Of a stretch of DNA of 64,000 bases, positions 12,444 through 24,700 are shown one piece after another; position 1 is the stretch's first letter, and every line of letters begins with the position of its first letter. Both the position numbers and the translations under genes were made by a program. Source of the stretch: Mortierella sp. BCC40632 (taxonomy: Eukaryota; Mortierellomycota; Mortierellomycetes; Mortierellales; Mortierellaceae); NCBI GenBank assembly GCA_011634665.1, contig WAEK01000021.1:546501-610500 (forward strand), read 5' to 3'. The notes below the pieces were generated by a model, which saw nothing but the letters and a program-made list of their open reading frames with translations, had not been told where the DNA came from and made no database searches.

Positions 12444-15400
12444 GAGAAAGAGACGTAGAGAGATAGAAAGAACGAAAGACCGAGAGAAAGAAAGGAACAA
12501 AGAAAACTAGGAGAAGGGGCAAGAGAGATAGAGAGACTGAAGAGAGAAGCATTGGGAGCGTACCTGCTCACAAGTGATCAGGTCCTGGGAGCTCTGGTGG
12601 CAGTGGCGAAGGATGAGCATGGCGATGCCGTGGTTATTAAGGTTGTTTGTTCAGGATCAGGCTCGACAAAGGCGTTTGGTGGGCGGGCTCCCCTGCTGAT
12701 CGTCGTCCGTTGTGGGGCACAGTGCAGAATGGGAAGTAGAGAAGGGGCAGGAGAGGTCGGGTGGTGAAGGGTAGGAAAGGACGGAGCACAGTAGGGTAGA
12801 GTGTGAAGTGAAAGAGAGGAGATGTGAGGAGAAAGTAGGAAGTGAGCGAGCGATGAGCAAGGTTGAGCAGGAGTAGAAGAAGAGGAAGAGGAGGAAAGAG
12901 AAGAAGAAGAAGAAAGAGAAGAAGAGGAAAGAGAAGAAAAAAAAAGGCGAAGAGGCAATGAGCGAACAAGAATAGCGAGGAAAAAGTAAGCGAGACTCGG
13001 TCGGACGCTGGCAAATGAATCGATTTTCCTTCTCCGCTCGCTATCCCCGCTGCCTGCAGGTGGCCAATGCTTCGCACGCCGCTCACCCGCTAACTCTCTT
13101 TGTTCCTCCCTCGCACACACACCATACGCACACCATCTCTCTCTCTCTCTATCTCTATCTCTTCTCGGTCTCCCCATCTCTTCTGGATTGCATCAAGAAC
13201 ACCCCTGCCTTACCCCTACCTGCAGTATGTCGCTGGGTATGAAAGGAGAATGCTTGATGTGGTTCGAGAGCCGTGACGCCTGCATTCATGCATGCAGCCA
13301 CCACCAACCTGGAGAGACGGTCGACTGCTGACTGCTGGGGTTCAGTCACTCCCAAGGAATGAACCAGACAGGGGCGATTGAGCCTTCCCGACCTCTTTCT
13401 CGCACGCCAACATGTGTTTTCTCTTTCTCTCCCTTTCTTACTTTCTTTCTCTCTTTGCTTACATCTCAATGTCTCTCTTTTTGCACTACTCTTTTTATTT
13501 TTTGCTCCGCAAAAGAAAACACTCAACGTGCCCGTTGTGTGGGATTTTGTTGCTGTTTGCTGGGTTTCTCTTCGGGCGTACTCTGCCCCTTGCCCAAGAA
13601 GGCTACAGAGCGGGTGTGAGCGCCATAGACCCGTGCACTTGACTCGATAGGCCCCGCTCTGAGAACAGCAGAAACAAAATGCGGAGCGAATCAAACATAT
13701 TCGCCAAAGCTGTAGCGGCGACAGGAGAACAGAAAAAAAAAAAAAAAAAAGCGTTTCAAGTGTCTCGGTCTCTCGTACGCTCACTTTTTGCTTCTTGATC
13801 CCCAAGTCACCGCGCTCTCTCCAAGGAATGTGCTCTCGATGGACGCCATTGATCTGTCTCGGATGGACACGCGCCCGGTCAAAAACAGGGCAGCAGGGAA
13901 TCTGCTTGTCAGAGCCAAGCGGGCGAGTGAAGGGAGGACGCACCGATGACAAAACAACGAACACAGGAAGCTAAAATGAACCATTCTCCCTGTGATCCTG
14001 TCCTCGAGGGATAAATAGAGAAATGAACAAGAGGCGCAGATAGGGGCTACAAACAGAGAAGAGAAGGAGAAAGAAAAAAAAAGAGGTCAGGGGATTGCTC
14101 GAGAACTAGAGTGCCTCTCGACAAGAACAGTTACATCGTACCCGTCTATGCTATGCACACGAAGACACATGAGCGCAGGAGAGTCCGGAAGAGAGGGTGC
14201 GGGATAGCGATATTTTTCCAAGAATGCTCGCAGGCCCTCCTTCCCGTGGACATCTCTGACCATTGAGAGGGTACTCGAATCTCTCTGGTCGTCCTTTGGT
14301 GGACGTTGCGGGAAAGATGGTGTGTGTGGCACACGCTTGTCCCGTCACACAGTCTGGCCACGAAATAGTAAGGTAAGCTTAGACGGCCTTGTCTTGGAAG
14401 ACAACTCATTGACCACCGTTAGGTCGTACAACGACAAACGACGAAAACACGGACAGTGGTGGGCGTTCATCCTTCTGGCCAAGTCTAGCTCTGTTGATGA
14501 TACGCGGCTTCTAAAGCAGCAGGATGAACAAAAATAGTGATTCAGAAGCTGGTCGTGCCTCTTCCACATCAACGCCTCTACTGTTATACACCAAATTCAA
14601 GAATAGCCTTCGGATTGACAGCAGAGTAGAGGATCTGAAACAAAGATCAGCATTGCCGTCGATCGTCACGCATCCAGTCCATAGTGAGCAGACAAACAAC
14701 AGGCTTCGTTTTGTCGATCCCATAATGTTGGGAGCCAATTTTTGTTGGAGTTAAGGTAGGTTCGGGTCAGATAGCTGGATGGATGTGTGGGGCAAAAAAC
14801 AGAGAAATGGACTAGAGAGCACTCACTTTGCTGCTGGGACAGAGTGAAATTTATCTGCTTTGCATCTCTAGGCGAGGTCACTCGACTACCTAAAGGCTGA
14901 AATTAACGAGTACTACACCCTGAAGTGGTGCCTAAGATGCTGATGGAGTGGCAGGGATCCTTTTGAATTTGCTTCATCCGCATCAATCCACAGGCTTTAC
15001 TGCGAATCCCGTAAAATACCGTCCTGGTCGCGTGTGGTAGCATGAGAGCACCAACGGAGCCAGCAACGACCCCGATATCTTTTGTCAGTACATAAATACG
15101 ACGCGTATGGATGGTGATCACCCCTGATTGAGCCTTCAAGGAAGAAGCAAGAGACAGAGTCCATCGCCCGACCATCAACCAAGAGACAATTGATGTCTAT
15201 TTTTTGCGTGTCTACCAACGCGAGAGTTAGTTTTGAGGAAATGCAGAGCTCCCTTTTTGAAGCTCACTCCTGGTCACGATTGAAGGGACCAACTCGAGTC
15301 ACTATTTCCTTGCGCCAGCCACTGGTTGAATCTGAAGCATTAGCTAGACTCCCTGTGGTGGAAGAATGGGGACGTGGCCACTTTTTAGGAAGACAATTTT

Positions 15401-15930
15401 ATGCAGCCGGGGGGAGCCAATGGGATCCGGACAACATTCAGGCAATATCGCTGCAACTTCAACCCCGATAAACCGAAGACGTTGGAAACCTCCAGAGGCC
15501 TTCTTTCTCCATCGCCCCTTTGTCTGCATTCCCTCCATCTGGCCATCCTCATCCTTCTTCATCCTACCCTACCACTTTCTTCCATCCCATCCCTCATTCT
15601 CTCTCTCTTTTTTTTTTTTCTCTCTCTCTCTCTCTCTCTCTTTTCTCTCCTATACACATACTCTCTCTCTTTCGCCTTGCTCCATTGGCACATTCAGCCT
15701 CCATCGTAAGGCCATCTGATCAGAATCAGAATCCCCTACTCCTCAGCCTCTGGAAGAGGGAGTCACCCAATAGACTTGTGCGACGTCTGCTTCTGGTCGC
15801 CACCATCCTTCTTAGCTAGACTTGTACACCTGAATCCGTTTCTTTAGCACATCCTGGCTTTCAGAACTCACTCTAACTTGCCTTCCTTGTCTCTCTTCTC
15901 TTGGGCGTCATAGACCTGATCAGGCTTTGC

Positions 15931-15937
15931 AACGTCA
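15931..15937 (-). promoter_or_regulatory. Possible ACGT-core (bZIP/UPR-type) site upstream of GRP170
   Basis: The minus strand reads TGACGTT, 64 nt before the start codon of the ER chaperone gene. Hac1/XBP1 and ATF-type bZIP factors use TGACGT cores and GRP170 genes are typical unfolded-protein-response targets. A single 7-mer this close to the ATG may simply be 5' UTR; low confidence. Confidence 0.2.
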
Positions 15938-16000
15938 GATAGCCCGACAAACAATAGCGACAACTGCAACTAGCACACGAAAACAAAAAAGATCAACAAG

Positions 16001-19000
16001 ATGAAGTCCTCAACACAGCCACACCCCAGGATCAAGAAACGATCCTTGTTAACGTTAGGAGGTGTCGCCGCGCTCGCAGCACTTTGTCTCGCCCCAAAGT
16101 CTGCTGATGCTGCTGTGATGTCGATCGACTATGGCACGGACTGGTTCAAGGTCGCACTCGTCAAGCCAGGCATCCCCCTCGACATTGTCCTTAATGCTGA
16201 ATCAAAGCGAAAGACAGCTTCTGCGATTACAATCCGTGGTGATGAACGCACTTTTGGATCCGAGGCACTTAGCTTGGTATGTATCCTAAGAAAGCTATTT
16301 CAGCTTTGTTGGGGGCTCAACTCGTCCCTGTCACGCCTAATTGTCCAACCATCCTCACTCGTACCCGAACGTGCATTTTTTTTTCAATAGTCAACTCGTT
16401 TCCCCAGGACTCGTTTATCGGACTGAAGAGAATCCTTGGACGGGACTATGATGACCATCATTGCGTTGATTTCCGCAACACCTTTACGAACAATATGATT
16501 CGGGACCCTGTCCGTGGAACAGCCGAGTTTGAGACTTCTGCTGGAGTCAAGTACACTGTTGAAGAGCTTGTCGCTATGCAGTTCTCTCTTGCAAAGAAGC
16601 AGGCTGAAGAAACTGCTGGGGAATCAGTCAAAGACGTCGTCATCACTGTAAGAGCAAAATGCCCTGGGATAAAAAAGGACAGTAAAAAAATCATGGAGAG
16701 AACAGGGGAGGGGGGGACAACATTGGTGGTACAAAAGCCATTGTTCTCTGACACTTCCAAATCTTCTCTTGTGTAGATCCCACCATACTTTAGTCAGTAT
16801 GAACGTCAAGCTCTCCTTGACTCTGCTGAGCTTGCTGGTCTTCGCGTGATCTCTCTTATTCACGATGAATCTGCCGGTACGATTGAACACTCTGTCTAGC
16901 CAGATTTCAGTTCAGGATCTCAGTCATGCATGTGTCCTCGCTCTTAACATTTCATCTTTTCCTATATTATTGTACCTAGTTGCTCTGAACTATGCAATGG
17001 CAAGAACCTTCCCTCAGGAGCAATGCCACATTTTCTATGATATGGGAGCTGGAAGCACTGTCGCAAGTTTGGCCTGTTTCCAGGATCAGTCCGTCAAGGA
17101 TGTTGGCAAATTCAACAAGACGATCCAACAGGTTGAGATCAGATCCGTTGGATACGATCGCACGCTGGGTGGTGTCGAGATCGATCTCCGATTGCAAAAG
17201 TTCTTGGCTGAAAAGTTCCAGGGTCTCAAAGGCTCCAAGTTGAGCACGCCAGTCACCCAGAATGAGCGTGCCATGGCTAAGCTGTTGAAGGAGGCCAACC
17301 GCGTCAAGCAGATCTTGAGTGCTAATACCGAAACCGTGGCTTCCGTAAGCATTTGATTGAACTCTTGTTTTTATTGTTGAGCTTTAGGGGCCATGCCTAC
17401 CAGAAGGAGGAAGAAAACATACTAAGACTGACGAGTCATTCTTCTTCTTTCTGTTACTCTTCTATCTCAACCTATAGGTGGAAAACGTGATGGAGGAGCA
17501 TGACTTTAAGGTGAAGGTGACGCGTGCGGAGCTGGAAGAAATGTCAAAGGATCTTCTTGCTCGTGTGGGAGGACCCATTGATGCGGCATTGACTGACGCC
17601 AATATGAAGTTAAGCGATATCCAATCCTTGGTTCTTGTGGGAGGTGGAGTACGTGTTCCCTCTATCCAAGCCAACTTGGCATCAATCGTGGGTGAGGACA
17701 AGATTGCCAAGAATGTGAACGGAGATGAAGCAGCTGTCATGGGCGCCGCCTTCCGTGCTGCAAGTCTTAGCCGACAATTCAAGGTCAAGGAAGTACGCCT
17801 CAAGGACATTTCCCTCTTCCCTATCGAGGTCCGATACTCGGGTGAACCTAAAGAGGGAAGCGCGGCCGGCAAGCCCTTCTTGACATCGATCTTTGGTGGA
17901 AAGTCCACCATGGGTACGCGCAAGATTATGAGCTTCAAGCGCGTCACAGACTTTGACTTTGATCTCCAATACGGAGCTTCGACAGAAGCTGAGCTTTCGG
18001 AGAAGGAGATTGCGCACGTGTCTCTCTCAGGATTGACTGAGGCAGTCAACAAGTTCAAGGATGTCAGCGTGAACACCCCCAAGGTCAAGGTGACGATCGA
18101 GCTCTCGGAGTCTGGTGTGTTGAACGTCCAGGAAGCAATTGCAACCATCGAGACCGACACTGCCAAGAAGGCAACCTTGGCAGAGAAAGTCAAGTCTTTC
18201 TTTGGATCAAATGAGAAGGGTGATGATGTCAAGGATGCTGACCCCAAGGAGACTGAGGAGAACCCTGAGTCAGGTGAGAACAAGAAGCAGAACCAAAACC
18301 AGGGAAGTCAGGACCCTGAAAAGAAGGAAGAGCCCAAGGACAAGAAGGACAACACCAGCGCCGAGCCATCAGCCAAGAATGAGACCGTGACGACCTTGAC
18401 AGAGAAGGTTTTGCTGAAGGTCAAGGTGGAGCCTAGAGGCATCACTCCTTTGTCAAGCGATTTGAAGAAGGCCTCCTTGAACAAGATTCAGAGACTTGAC
18501 GCGTTGGATGCAGCAAAGTTTGCTCGCGAAGAAGCTCGCAACTCGCTCGAGACTTTCCTCTACCGTGGCCGTGATCTCTTGTACAAGGATGAGATCATTG
18601 AAGTCTCTACTGAAGAGGAACGCGAGAAATTGACCGAGAAGTTGTCGACTGTTTCTGAATGGCTTGAGGATAACGAAGACGCTGCAACTGAGGAGTTCCA
18701 GGTCCGGTTAAAGGAACTTCGATCGTTGGAGCGACCTCTCTCTGTCCGTGCAGCGGAGCGCGAGTCAAGACCCAAGGCATTCACAACTCTTCGCGCTTCT
18801 ATCACAATGGCGCGCACTTTGGGTGAGCATATGTTGACGGGCGAAGACGCGTACCATACTCAAGAAGAGGTCCAGAAGCTCTACGACGCTTGTGACGAAG
18901 TCTTGGCATGGATCAAGGAGAAGGAAGAGGCACAGGAGGCACAGCCTTTGTGGAAGGATGGCGTCGTGACCACGCGAGAAATTCAAAAGCAAGGTGGGGC

Positions 19001-19235
19001 TGTGGAGCGCGAGATGCACAAGTTGATGAGCAAGAAGAAGCCCGCGCCAAAGAAGGTGAAGGAGACCAGCAAAAAGAACGAGACCACACCCGAGAACGGC
19101 GAGGCAACCGAAGAGAAGAAGCCCGAGGAGGACGCCGATAAGGGTGAAGTGGCCGAAGAGCCATTGGAACCCGAGGAAGAGGAGACGCCATCCACTAACC
19201 CTGAGGAGCCCAAGCATCCAAAGGACGAACTGTAG
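16001..19235 (+). CDS. LHS1: ER-lumenal Hsp70-family chaperone, GRP170/HYOU1/Lhs1 type, with C-terminal KDEL
   Basis: Nucleotide-exchange factor and holdase for Kar2/BiP in the ER lumen. Exons 16001..16276, 16391..16647, 16777..16876, 16980..17344, 17478..19235; about 919 aa. N-terminal signal peptide ([20 protein letters not shown], cleavage near SADA|AV), then the ATPase start [28 protein letters not shown] (phosphate 2) and [14 protein letters not shown] (adenosine motif), the large C-terminal helical part with an acidic Lys/Glu-rich loop, and the terminus HPKDEL, an ER-retrieval signal. Exon 2 is odd: the acceptor at 16390 is followed by STRFP in phase, but the downstream frame ([12 protein letters not shown]) is off by one at the CCCC run 16402-16405. 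Either one C is missing from the assembly or the acceptor is CAG at 16407, deleting STRFPQ. Identity is secure; that junction is not. Confidence 0.93.
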
Positions 19236-19408
19236 AAAGAAGTAGTGTCGCACAACCCATAAACATAGACTTTTTTGTACGTGCTTTTTTCCCCATATAG
19301 TAAACTCATTTTGTACCTGGACGGAGAGCGTTCATCTGTTGCCAACATCTCTTTTGCATTCCACTGTCTCGCTCCTTTTCCTTTTGACATTCCGTACATT
19401 TTTCAGCC

Positions 19409-21357
19409 ATGGTTTGGTCTCCAGCAGACTTGTTGTGGTCTTTGACCCAGCGCCCCCAGCTCACGGTGTTTGAGTCCATTTGCGCCAACCTCTTCCTGGC
19501 GTTGATTGCCTCGGTCGGTGTTACACCTCTCTACAATAAGATTCGCGGCAGCCAATTCAACCCCAAGGGCAAGGTAATAAAAAAGACGATGCCTTTTTTA
19601 CTTTGGAAATGAAGACAATGTGACTCTAGACTACAAACTTCCTTTCGGCAGTGAGAGCTGAAATCTTGCTCTTCCTTGACACGACCGTATTCCTATTGAA
19701 TTCGACCTATCGTTTGCTTACTTCACCCACGCTCCTTCCCTGTAGCATGTTTACTTGACCGGAGGAAGTGTTGGACTTGGTCGAGCTGTGGCGATTGATA
19801 TGGCCAAGCAAGGTGCTCATGTGACAATCATTGCCCGCAACGAGGGTCCTCTGAAGGAGACTCTTGAGTTGATGAAGAAGGCTGCTGCCGCGCGCAAGGA
19901 ACAGTTGGAGCAAAAGTTTCATTATATTTGTGCGGATGTGACGGATAAAGTCCAGGCGGTCCGTGCTCTTGATGAGGCTACGAGTTTCCATGATGGCAAG
20001 ATTCCAGAGATCATCATTACCTGTGCCGGTGAGTACGCGTTTTTTTTTAGTACTGGGGGGAAGGATCAATACCACGGACTTTTGCTCCGAGATAAAGAAA
20101 GTGTGGATGGGGAGGGGGGGGGGGAAGGACACTTCATAACGAGCAGAAAAAAGTTGAGTCAAGCATTGTAACACGATTTTTTTTTCTATACCCTTCGTTT
20201 AACAGGAAGCGCGATTCCAAAGCTGTTCGTGGAGACGACCACAGAGGAGTTTGAGCACATGATGAAGCTTAACTACTTTGGAACCCTTTACACCGTTCAT
20301 GTAAGAAAGTCGACCATTCCATGTCGTCTAACTAGTGCAAATTGAAGAAGAAGAAAGACAAAAACTCACTCCCAAGTGAATCATCTCTTGTTTCTTTGGC
20401 TCGTTTGTCTTCGGACGAAATTCAATTGCCAATTTGTGTGTGGGGGTTCGGTCTTGTCAACTAATAGGAAGCCGTCAAGAGAATGGTCGATGCCAACATC
20501 AAGGGCACTGTTGTGATGGTGAGCTCGGCCATGGGATTGATTGGATTTGCAGGATATAGTCCTTATTCACCAACCAAATTTGCTGTTCGTGGATTGGCCG
20601 AGAACCTGAGGAATGAGCTTTTGCTTTATGGTATCAATACCCATATTTACTACCCTGGCAACATGTTTACACCTGGATTTGAGAATGAGGTGGGAAAAAA
20701 AAAGACAGATTTGCTTTTAAACTATATTTTTTTTTTTTTTTTTTTTTGATGCCTAATCCCATTCCCTTCCTCTCTTTACTCTTACTAATGCGAAATGATT
20801 AATAGAACAAGGTCAAGCCTTTGGTGACTCGTGAGATTGAGGGTTCCGGCGGTCTTACTCCCGAGGATGCTTGCAAGGGAATGGTGGCAGGTAGGAACCC
20901 TACTATTGTATCTGCGTTTTTTTTTTTTTTTTTTTTTTTTAATAATAGATACTCAACCGTCTTTTGTGACTATTCTTCAAATCATTGATGCATGGTACTA
21001 TTGAATGTATTGTAGGACTTCGTAAGGGATACTTTGCAATTACTACCGATTTTGACACTGGTTTCTTGAGAGTCTCATCCAAGGGTGTGACTCCCATGAA
21101 CAATGTTGGATGGGACTTTATCCTCCATCTCCTAGCTCCCGTAAGTACAATGGATCCCAATATTGTATTGTGACTGATGACTTGCTCTAGATCCATGACT
21201 TATTTTATTCACACGACCTTGTCTTCGCATTTCGTACTTGCTTTGGCATGTGGGTTGGGTAATGGTATCATTCTAGGCTGGAGCTGCACAGTTTATGTGG
21301 GAGTGCAACTACAAGGTCAGGAACTTTAGCAAAAAGATGCTCAAGAAGGAGCTCTAA
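19409..21357 (+). CDS. TSC10: 3-ketodihydrosphingosine reductase (seven exons)
   Basis: Short-chain dehydrogenase of the ER membrane that reduces 3-ketosphinganine to dihydrosphingosine with NADPH, second step of sphingolipid synthesis. Exons 19409..19573, 19746..20028, 20206..20300, 20468..20689, 20806..20890, 21016..21140, 21277..21357; 351 aa, near the length of KDSR/Tsc10. The N-terminal hydrophobic segment (ICANLFLALIASVGVTPLY) is a membrane anchor. Cofactor motif TGGSVGLG follows the first splice; NNAG-like ITCAG spans a splice; the catalytic Ser lies in VMVSSAMGLIGFAGYSP and the Tyr/Lys pair in YSPTKFA; YYPGNMFTPGF is the family P-G motif. The basic C-terminus ends KKMLKKEL. All introns are GT-AG and phases agree throughout. 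It sits 173 bp behind the GRP170 gene on the same strand. Confidence 0.94.
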
Positions 21358-21717
21358 GTCGGGATCTTTCTCCTTTCCTTCAACCAAGCTATAGTAAATG
21401 AAGAGTCAACCCCTGAGTGTTGACTGCTGTCTCGTGTATTGATCAATCGTATGTTTCTTTTTGGTAATTAAACAGTTGAGACTATTCTCTCTCCCTCTCT
21501 CTCTCTCTCCCTCTCTCGTTTTGAAATCAAATGAGCTGATGTTGTTCTATTGGGATTTATTGCATCTGAGGGATAGGGAAGGGGGGGGGGGCATGGTAGT
21601 AAATGATGGGTATAATGGTTCCAAAGGATTAAAGGAAGCGGAGGAAGGAAGGGGTGGGAGGTATTAGTTGATAGTACACACTATGTAAGGGATTAGGTAA
21701 AGGGTGGAGTGAACAAA
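21358..21717. other. Convergent 3'-3' spacer
   Basis: Short space between the reductase and ABC transporter 3' ends. It holds a TC run (about 21488-21516), a G-rich stretch near 21580-21592 and no coding sequence. Confidence 0.6.
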
Positions 21718-24700
21718 CTACTTTTGCTTGTTACGGTTCCTAAGTTTCAAAGACAAAAACGCAAGAACATGCCATCCAAGCATGATGAAAGCCATGATCT
21801 TGAAGCACCACCAGAACTGCCCTAGCTCATAGGTATGGGAAAGAGGTTCGTTTCGGATTTCTTGCCAAGGGCGAGCTTGGATTTCTCGAAGGTAAATCGC
21901 CTCAATGGCATATCTTGGAGCAGAGATCATCCAGATCCATTTGGCAGCCTTGTATCCACTCGAGGCATCGTCCGACATCACATCAGCCAGATCTGGAGCA
22001 TCTCCCGAAAACACAATAGCCCATGCGAGTGTGAATCCTGTTCCGACAAGACTGACGCGGTTCTGGGGAACCAAGGCCGACAAGAGATAGCCCATCGCAA
22101 AGGCAACGGCATAAAGCATGATAACAATGAAGAGCAGATAAAAGTAGTTGGATCGCTCATTAAAGAAAATGATCAAGGAGATCGAGAACATGATGCCTGC
22201 GAGCACAATTCGGGGGATGTCGGCAATGACCTTGGCCAGATAGTATGGAAGTGTCAACAAGCCCGAAGACTTGTCACGCCAATAGACGATCTTTTCGTTG
22301 CCAAAAGTGGTCGAGCCTACTGAAATACCAGCGAAACAGACACCCAAAGCAATAAAGACTCCGACTTCGGTCAAATGGTCCGTGGGGTTGACACAATTGT
22401 ACCTGAGCTGGAAAGGGGCCATAGCGCACACCAAGTCTGGTTGACGGCCCAGATAGTCGAATCTGGACGCGGCGATTGAAATAAAGAGTCCACAACCAAG
22501 ATGAAGCAATTGATCATAAAGGAATTGCCTTTGGTTTCGGTAGATCTGAAGTCGTGCACGCATCAAACAGTGCCAAAACATCATGAATGGGTTTGCTGTA
22601 TTGCGGACAGGATCCTTGCGACTCAAGAAGATTCCTTGAACGGTTTCCAGAGTCTCGGACAGGACTCCTCTCCACCACATTCGAGACTCGATGATAAAAA
22701 TTCTGGCAGACTTTCGGAGAGATTCCATCAAGGTAATTTCTTCAGGTGGAGGTGGAGAACTGAACATCGAAGTTCGATCGCTGAAAGCCATTGACGCTCG
22801 GGGGGACGCGTGTGGGGAGGGTCGCAAAAACAGGTTGTCGCGAGACATGGTGACACTCTTATGAGACAATAAACGACTGACATGCGATTGAGATGGAGGT
22901 TGAAGATTCGGGCTTGAGCCAGAGGTACAAGCTCCTGGAAGAGCGAGCGATGACATGTTGTTCATGGTAGTCATCTCCAAAGATTCGGGAGTATTTCCGG
23001 CGGCACCCTGCTGGACGACAAGAGCTGACTGGTTCAGGTTTGGATAGGATGCAAGCAACGCTAGGGACGCCCGAGGGTTAAAGTGGGGCGAGTTGGGATT
23101 GGTTGCGTGAGGTGAAGGGTGCTTATAATCAACGCCATTTGTAGGGTCTGCGTAGTAGCACTGAGAGCGTCTGCAATAAGATTCCCAGTACCGCGCCAGG
23201 TAAAAAGGCTTGAATTTCCGGGTAAGCCTGGATTTGATGTTGTTCGATATCACATCCATGTAAAAGTCAGATGGACTGGCCCCCTGTGGGAGCGGAAATC
23301 CAATGGCAGCGAAGTATGCTGGAGCTTCCTTGCAAGGTCCATGGAAGACAACGCGACCACCATGACCAAGAAGCAACAAGTCGTCAAACTGTTCAAAGGC
23401 AATTGGACTTGGAGAATGGATCACAGCAGCGACCGTGAGACCCTTTCGGCGAGCAACAGCTTTCAGCAATTTACAAACATCACCACTTGTGCTCGAGTCA
23501 AGGCCAGAGGTAGGCTCGTCCAAGAACAAGATGCTGGGGTCCGTGACCAGTTCCATTCCAATGTTGACTCGCTTTCTTTGACCACCCGAGATACCTCTGC
23601 GCTCCGCATCTCCAACTACCGAATCCATGACATTGTTCAGTCCCAAGAAGTCGATAATCTCGAGGACCTTTTGCGTCATTTCTGACTTGCTTAAATCTGC
23701 GGGGAGTCGCATATAAGCCGAATGGAGAAGGACATCGTGGACTGTGAGCTCGCGCAACATGACATCTTCCTGCGGAACAAAGCCGATCAGCTTTCGGTAA
23801 TGGATGAGATCCTCCTCTTGGCTGTTAATCAAGATCCTGCCTTCATCTTTGGTGACCTTGGAAGTCAGAAGGTTGATAAGAGTGGTCTTTCCCGAACCTG
23901 AAGGACCCATAATAGCGCAAGTCCGTCCGCTCCGAAGCATACCAGAGACACCCTGAAGGACAGACGTGCCATTGGAGAGCGTCAAGCCGAGGCGTTCAAA
24001 CTCAATGTCAAAAGTTTGGGCGACTTTGATGCTTTGCCTCTTCTTGATTTGGCAATCAGGAGTCGCTGCTTCGCCAACAGTCTCTGAGTCCACTTGGATG
24101 ATGGCTTCTTTAGTGTTCAGTTCGGATGTTGAAAGGTTGGGGTCCGTAATATGAATGTCAGGGTTACTGCTATTTCTCGGACTCTTGCTGCCGTCCTTGC
24201 TGTCGTCGTCGTCATCGTCATCTTTCAGGGACTCGGGTTCATCCGTTGAGAGGAGATTCTCATGGTTGGAACTGTGGTTGTGGATCCAACGCAGGCGCTT
24301 CTCAAGATGCTGAGTCCTGACAGCCTCTACGCGGTTGTGGATCCAGAACACGACGCTGATCGCAACGATAAAGAGGATTACAAAGATGATTAGACCAAAC
24401 TTGGAGGCGGAAGCACTGCCTGCAGGGCAGGAGGCAAGCCAGAGACACGACGTCTAGGTAGTTGTTCAAACAACAGTTGTAGTTAGCTATATGTCCAAGT
24501 ACTACAAATGGCAAGCAAGCGAAGAAGAAGAGAGATTAGGAAAGACATACCCCTTCATCGACAGACCCGGCAGGGCAATATTGATTCTGGGGACACAGAG
24601 TGATCGTCTTTGTATCCTTCGAGCAGTAGTATCCCGGGCAACAATACATAGGCTGGGCAGTGTTCGCGGGACAGTAGAACCCCTAGAGTAGTATAGTTAA

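Larger units (their letters stand above)
10153..16000. other. Gene-poor 5.8-kb divergent intergenic region rich in simple repeats
   Basis: Lies between the 5' ends of the phosphodiesterase (-) and GRP170 (+) genes. From about 10.3 to 14.1 kb it is dominated by CT, GA and GAAA tracts with only low-complexity open frames. From about 14.3 to 15.5 kb composition is more balanced and short ORFs occur on both strands (e.g. + 14524-14754, + 15190-15471, - 14903-15178), none with recognisable domains. 15.5-15.9 kb is CT-rich 5' sequence ahead of GRP170. I see no supported gene here. Confidence 0.55.

Noticed and set aside
12045..12571. Minus-strand frames with long Ser-Leu repeats
   Set aside because: Direct translation of the (GA)n/(TC)n microsatellite.
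13155..13964. 269-aa minus-strand open frame
   Set aside because: Built from CT-rich low-complexity sequence with no domain, no plausible splice context and opposing open frames of similar quality; read as chance.
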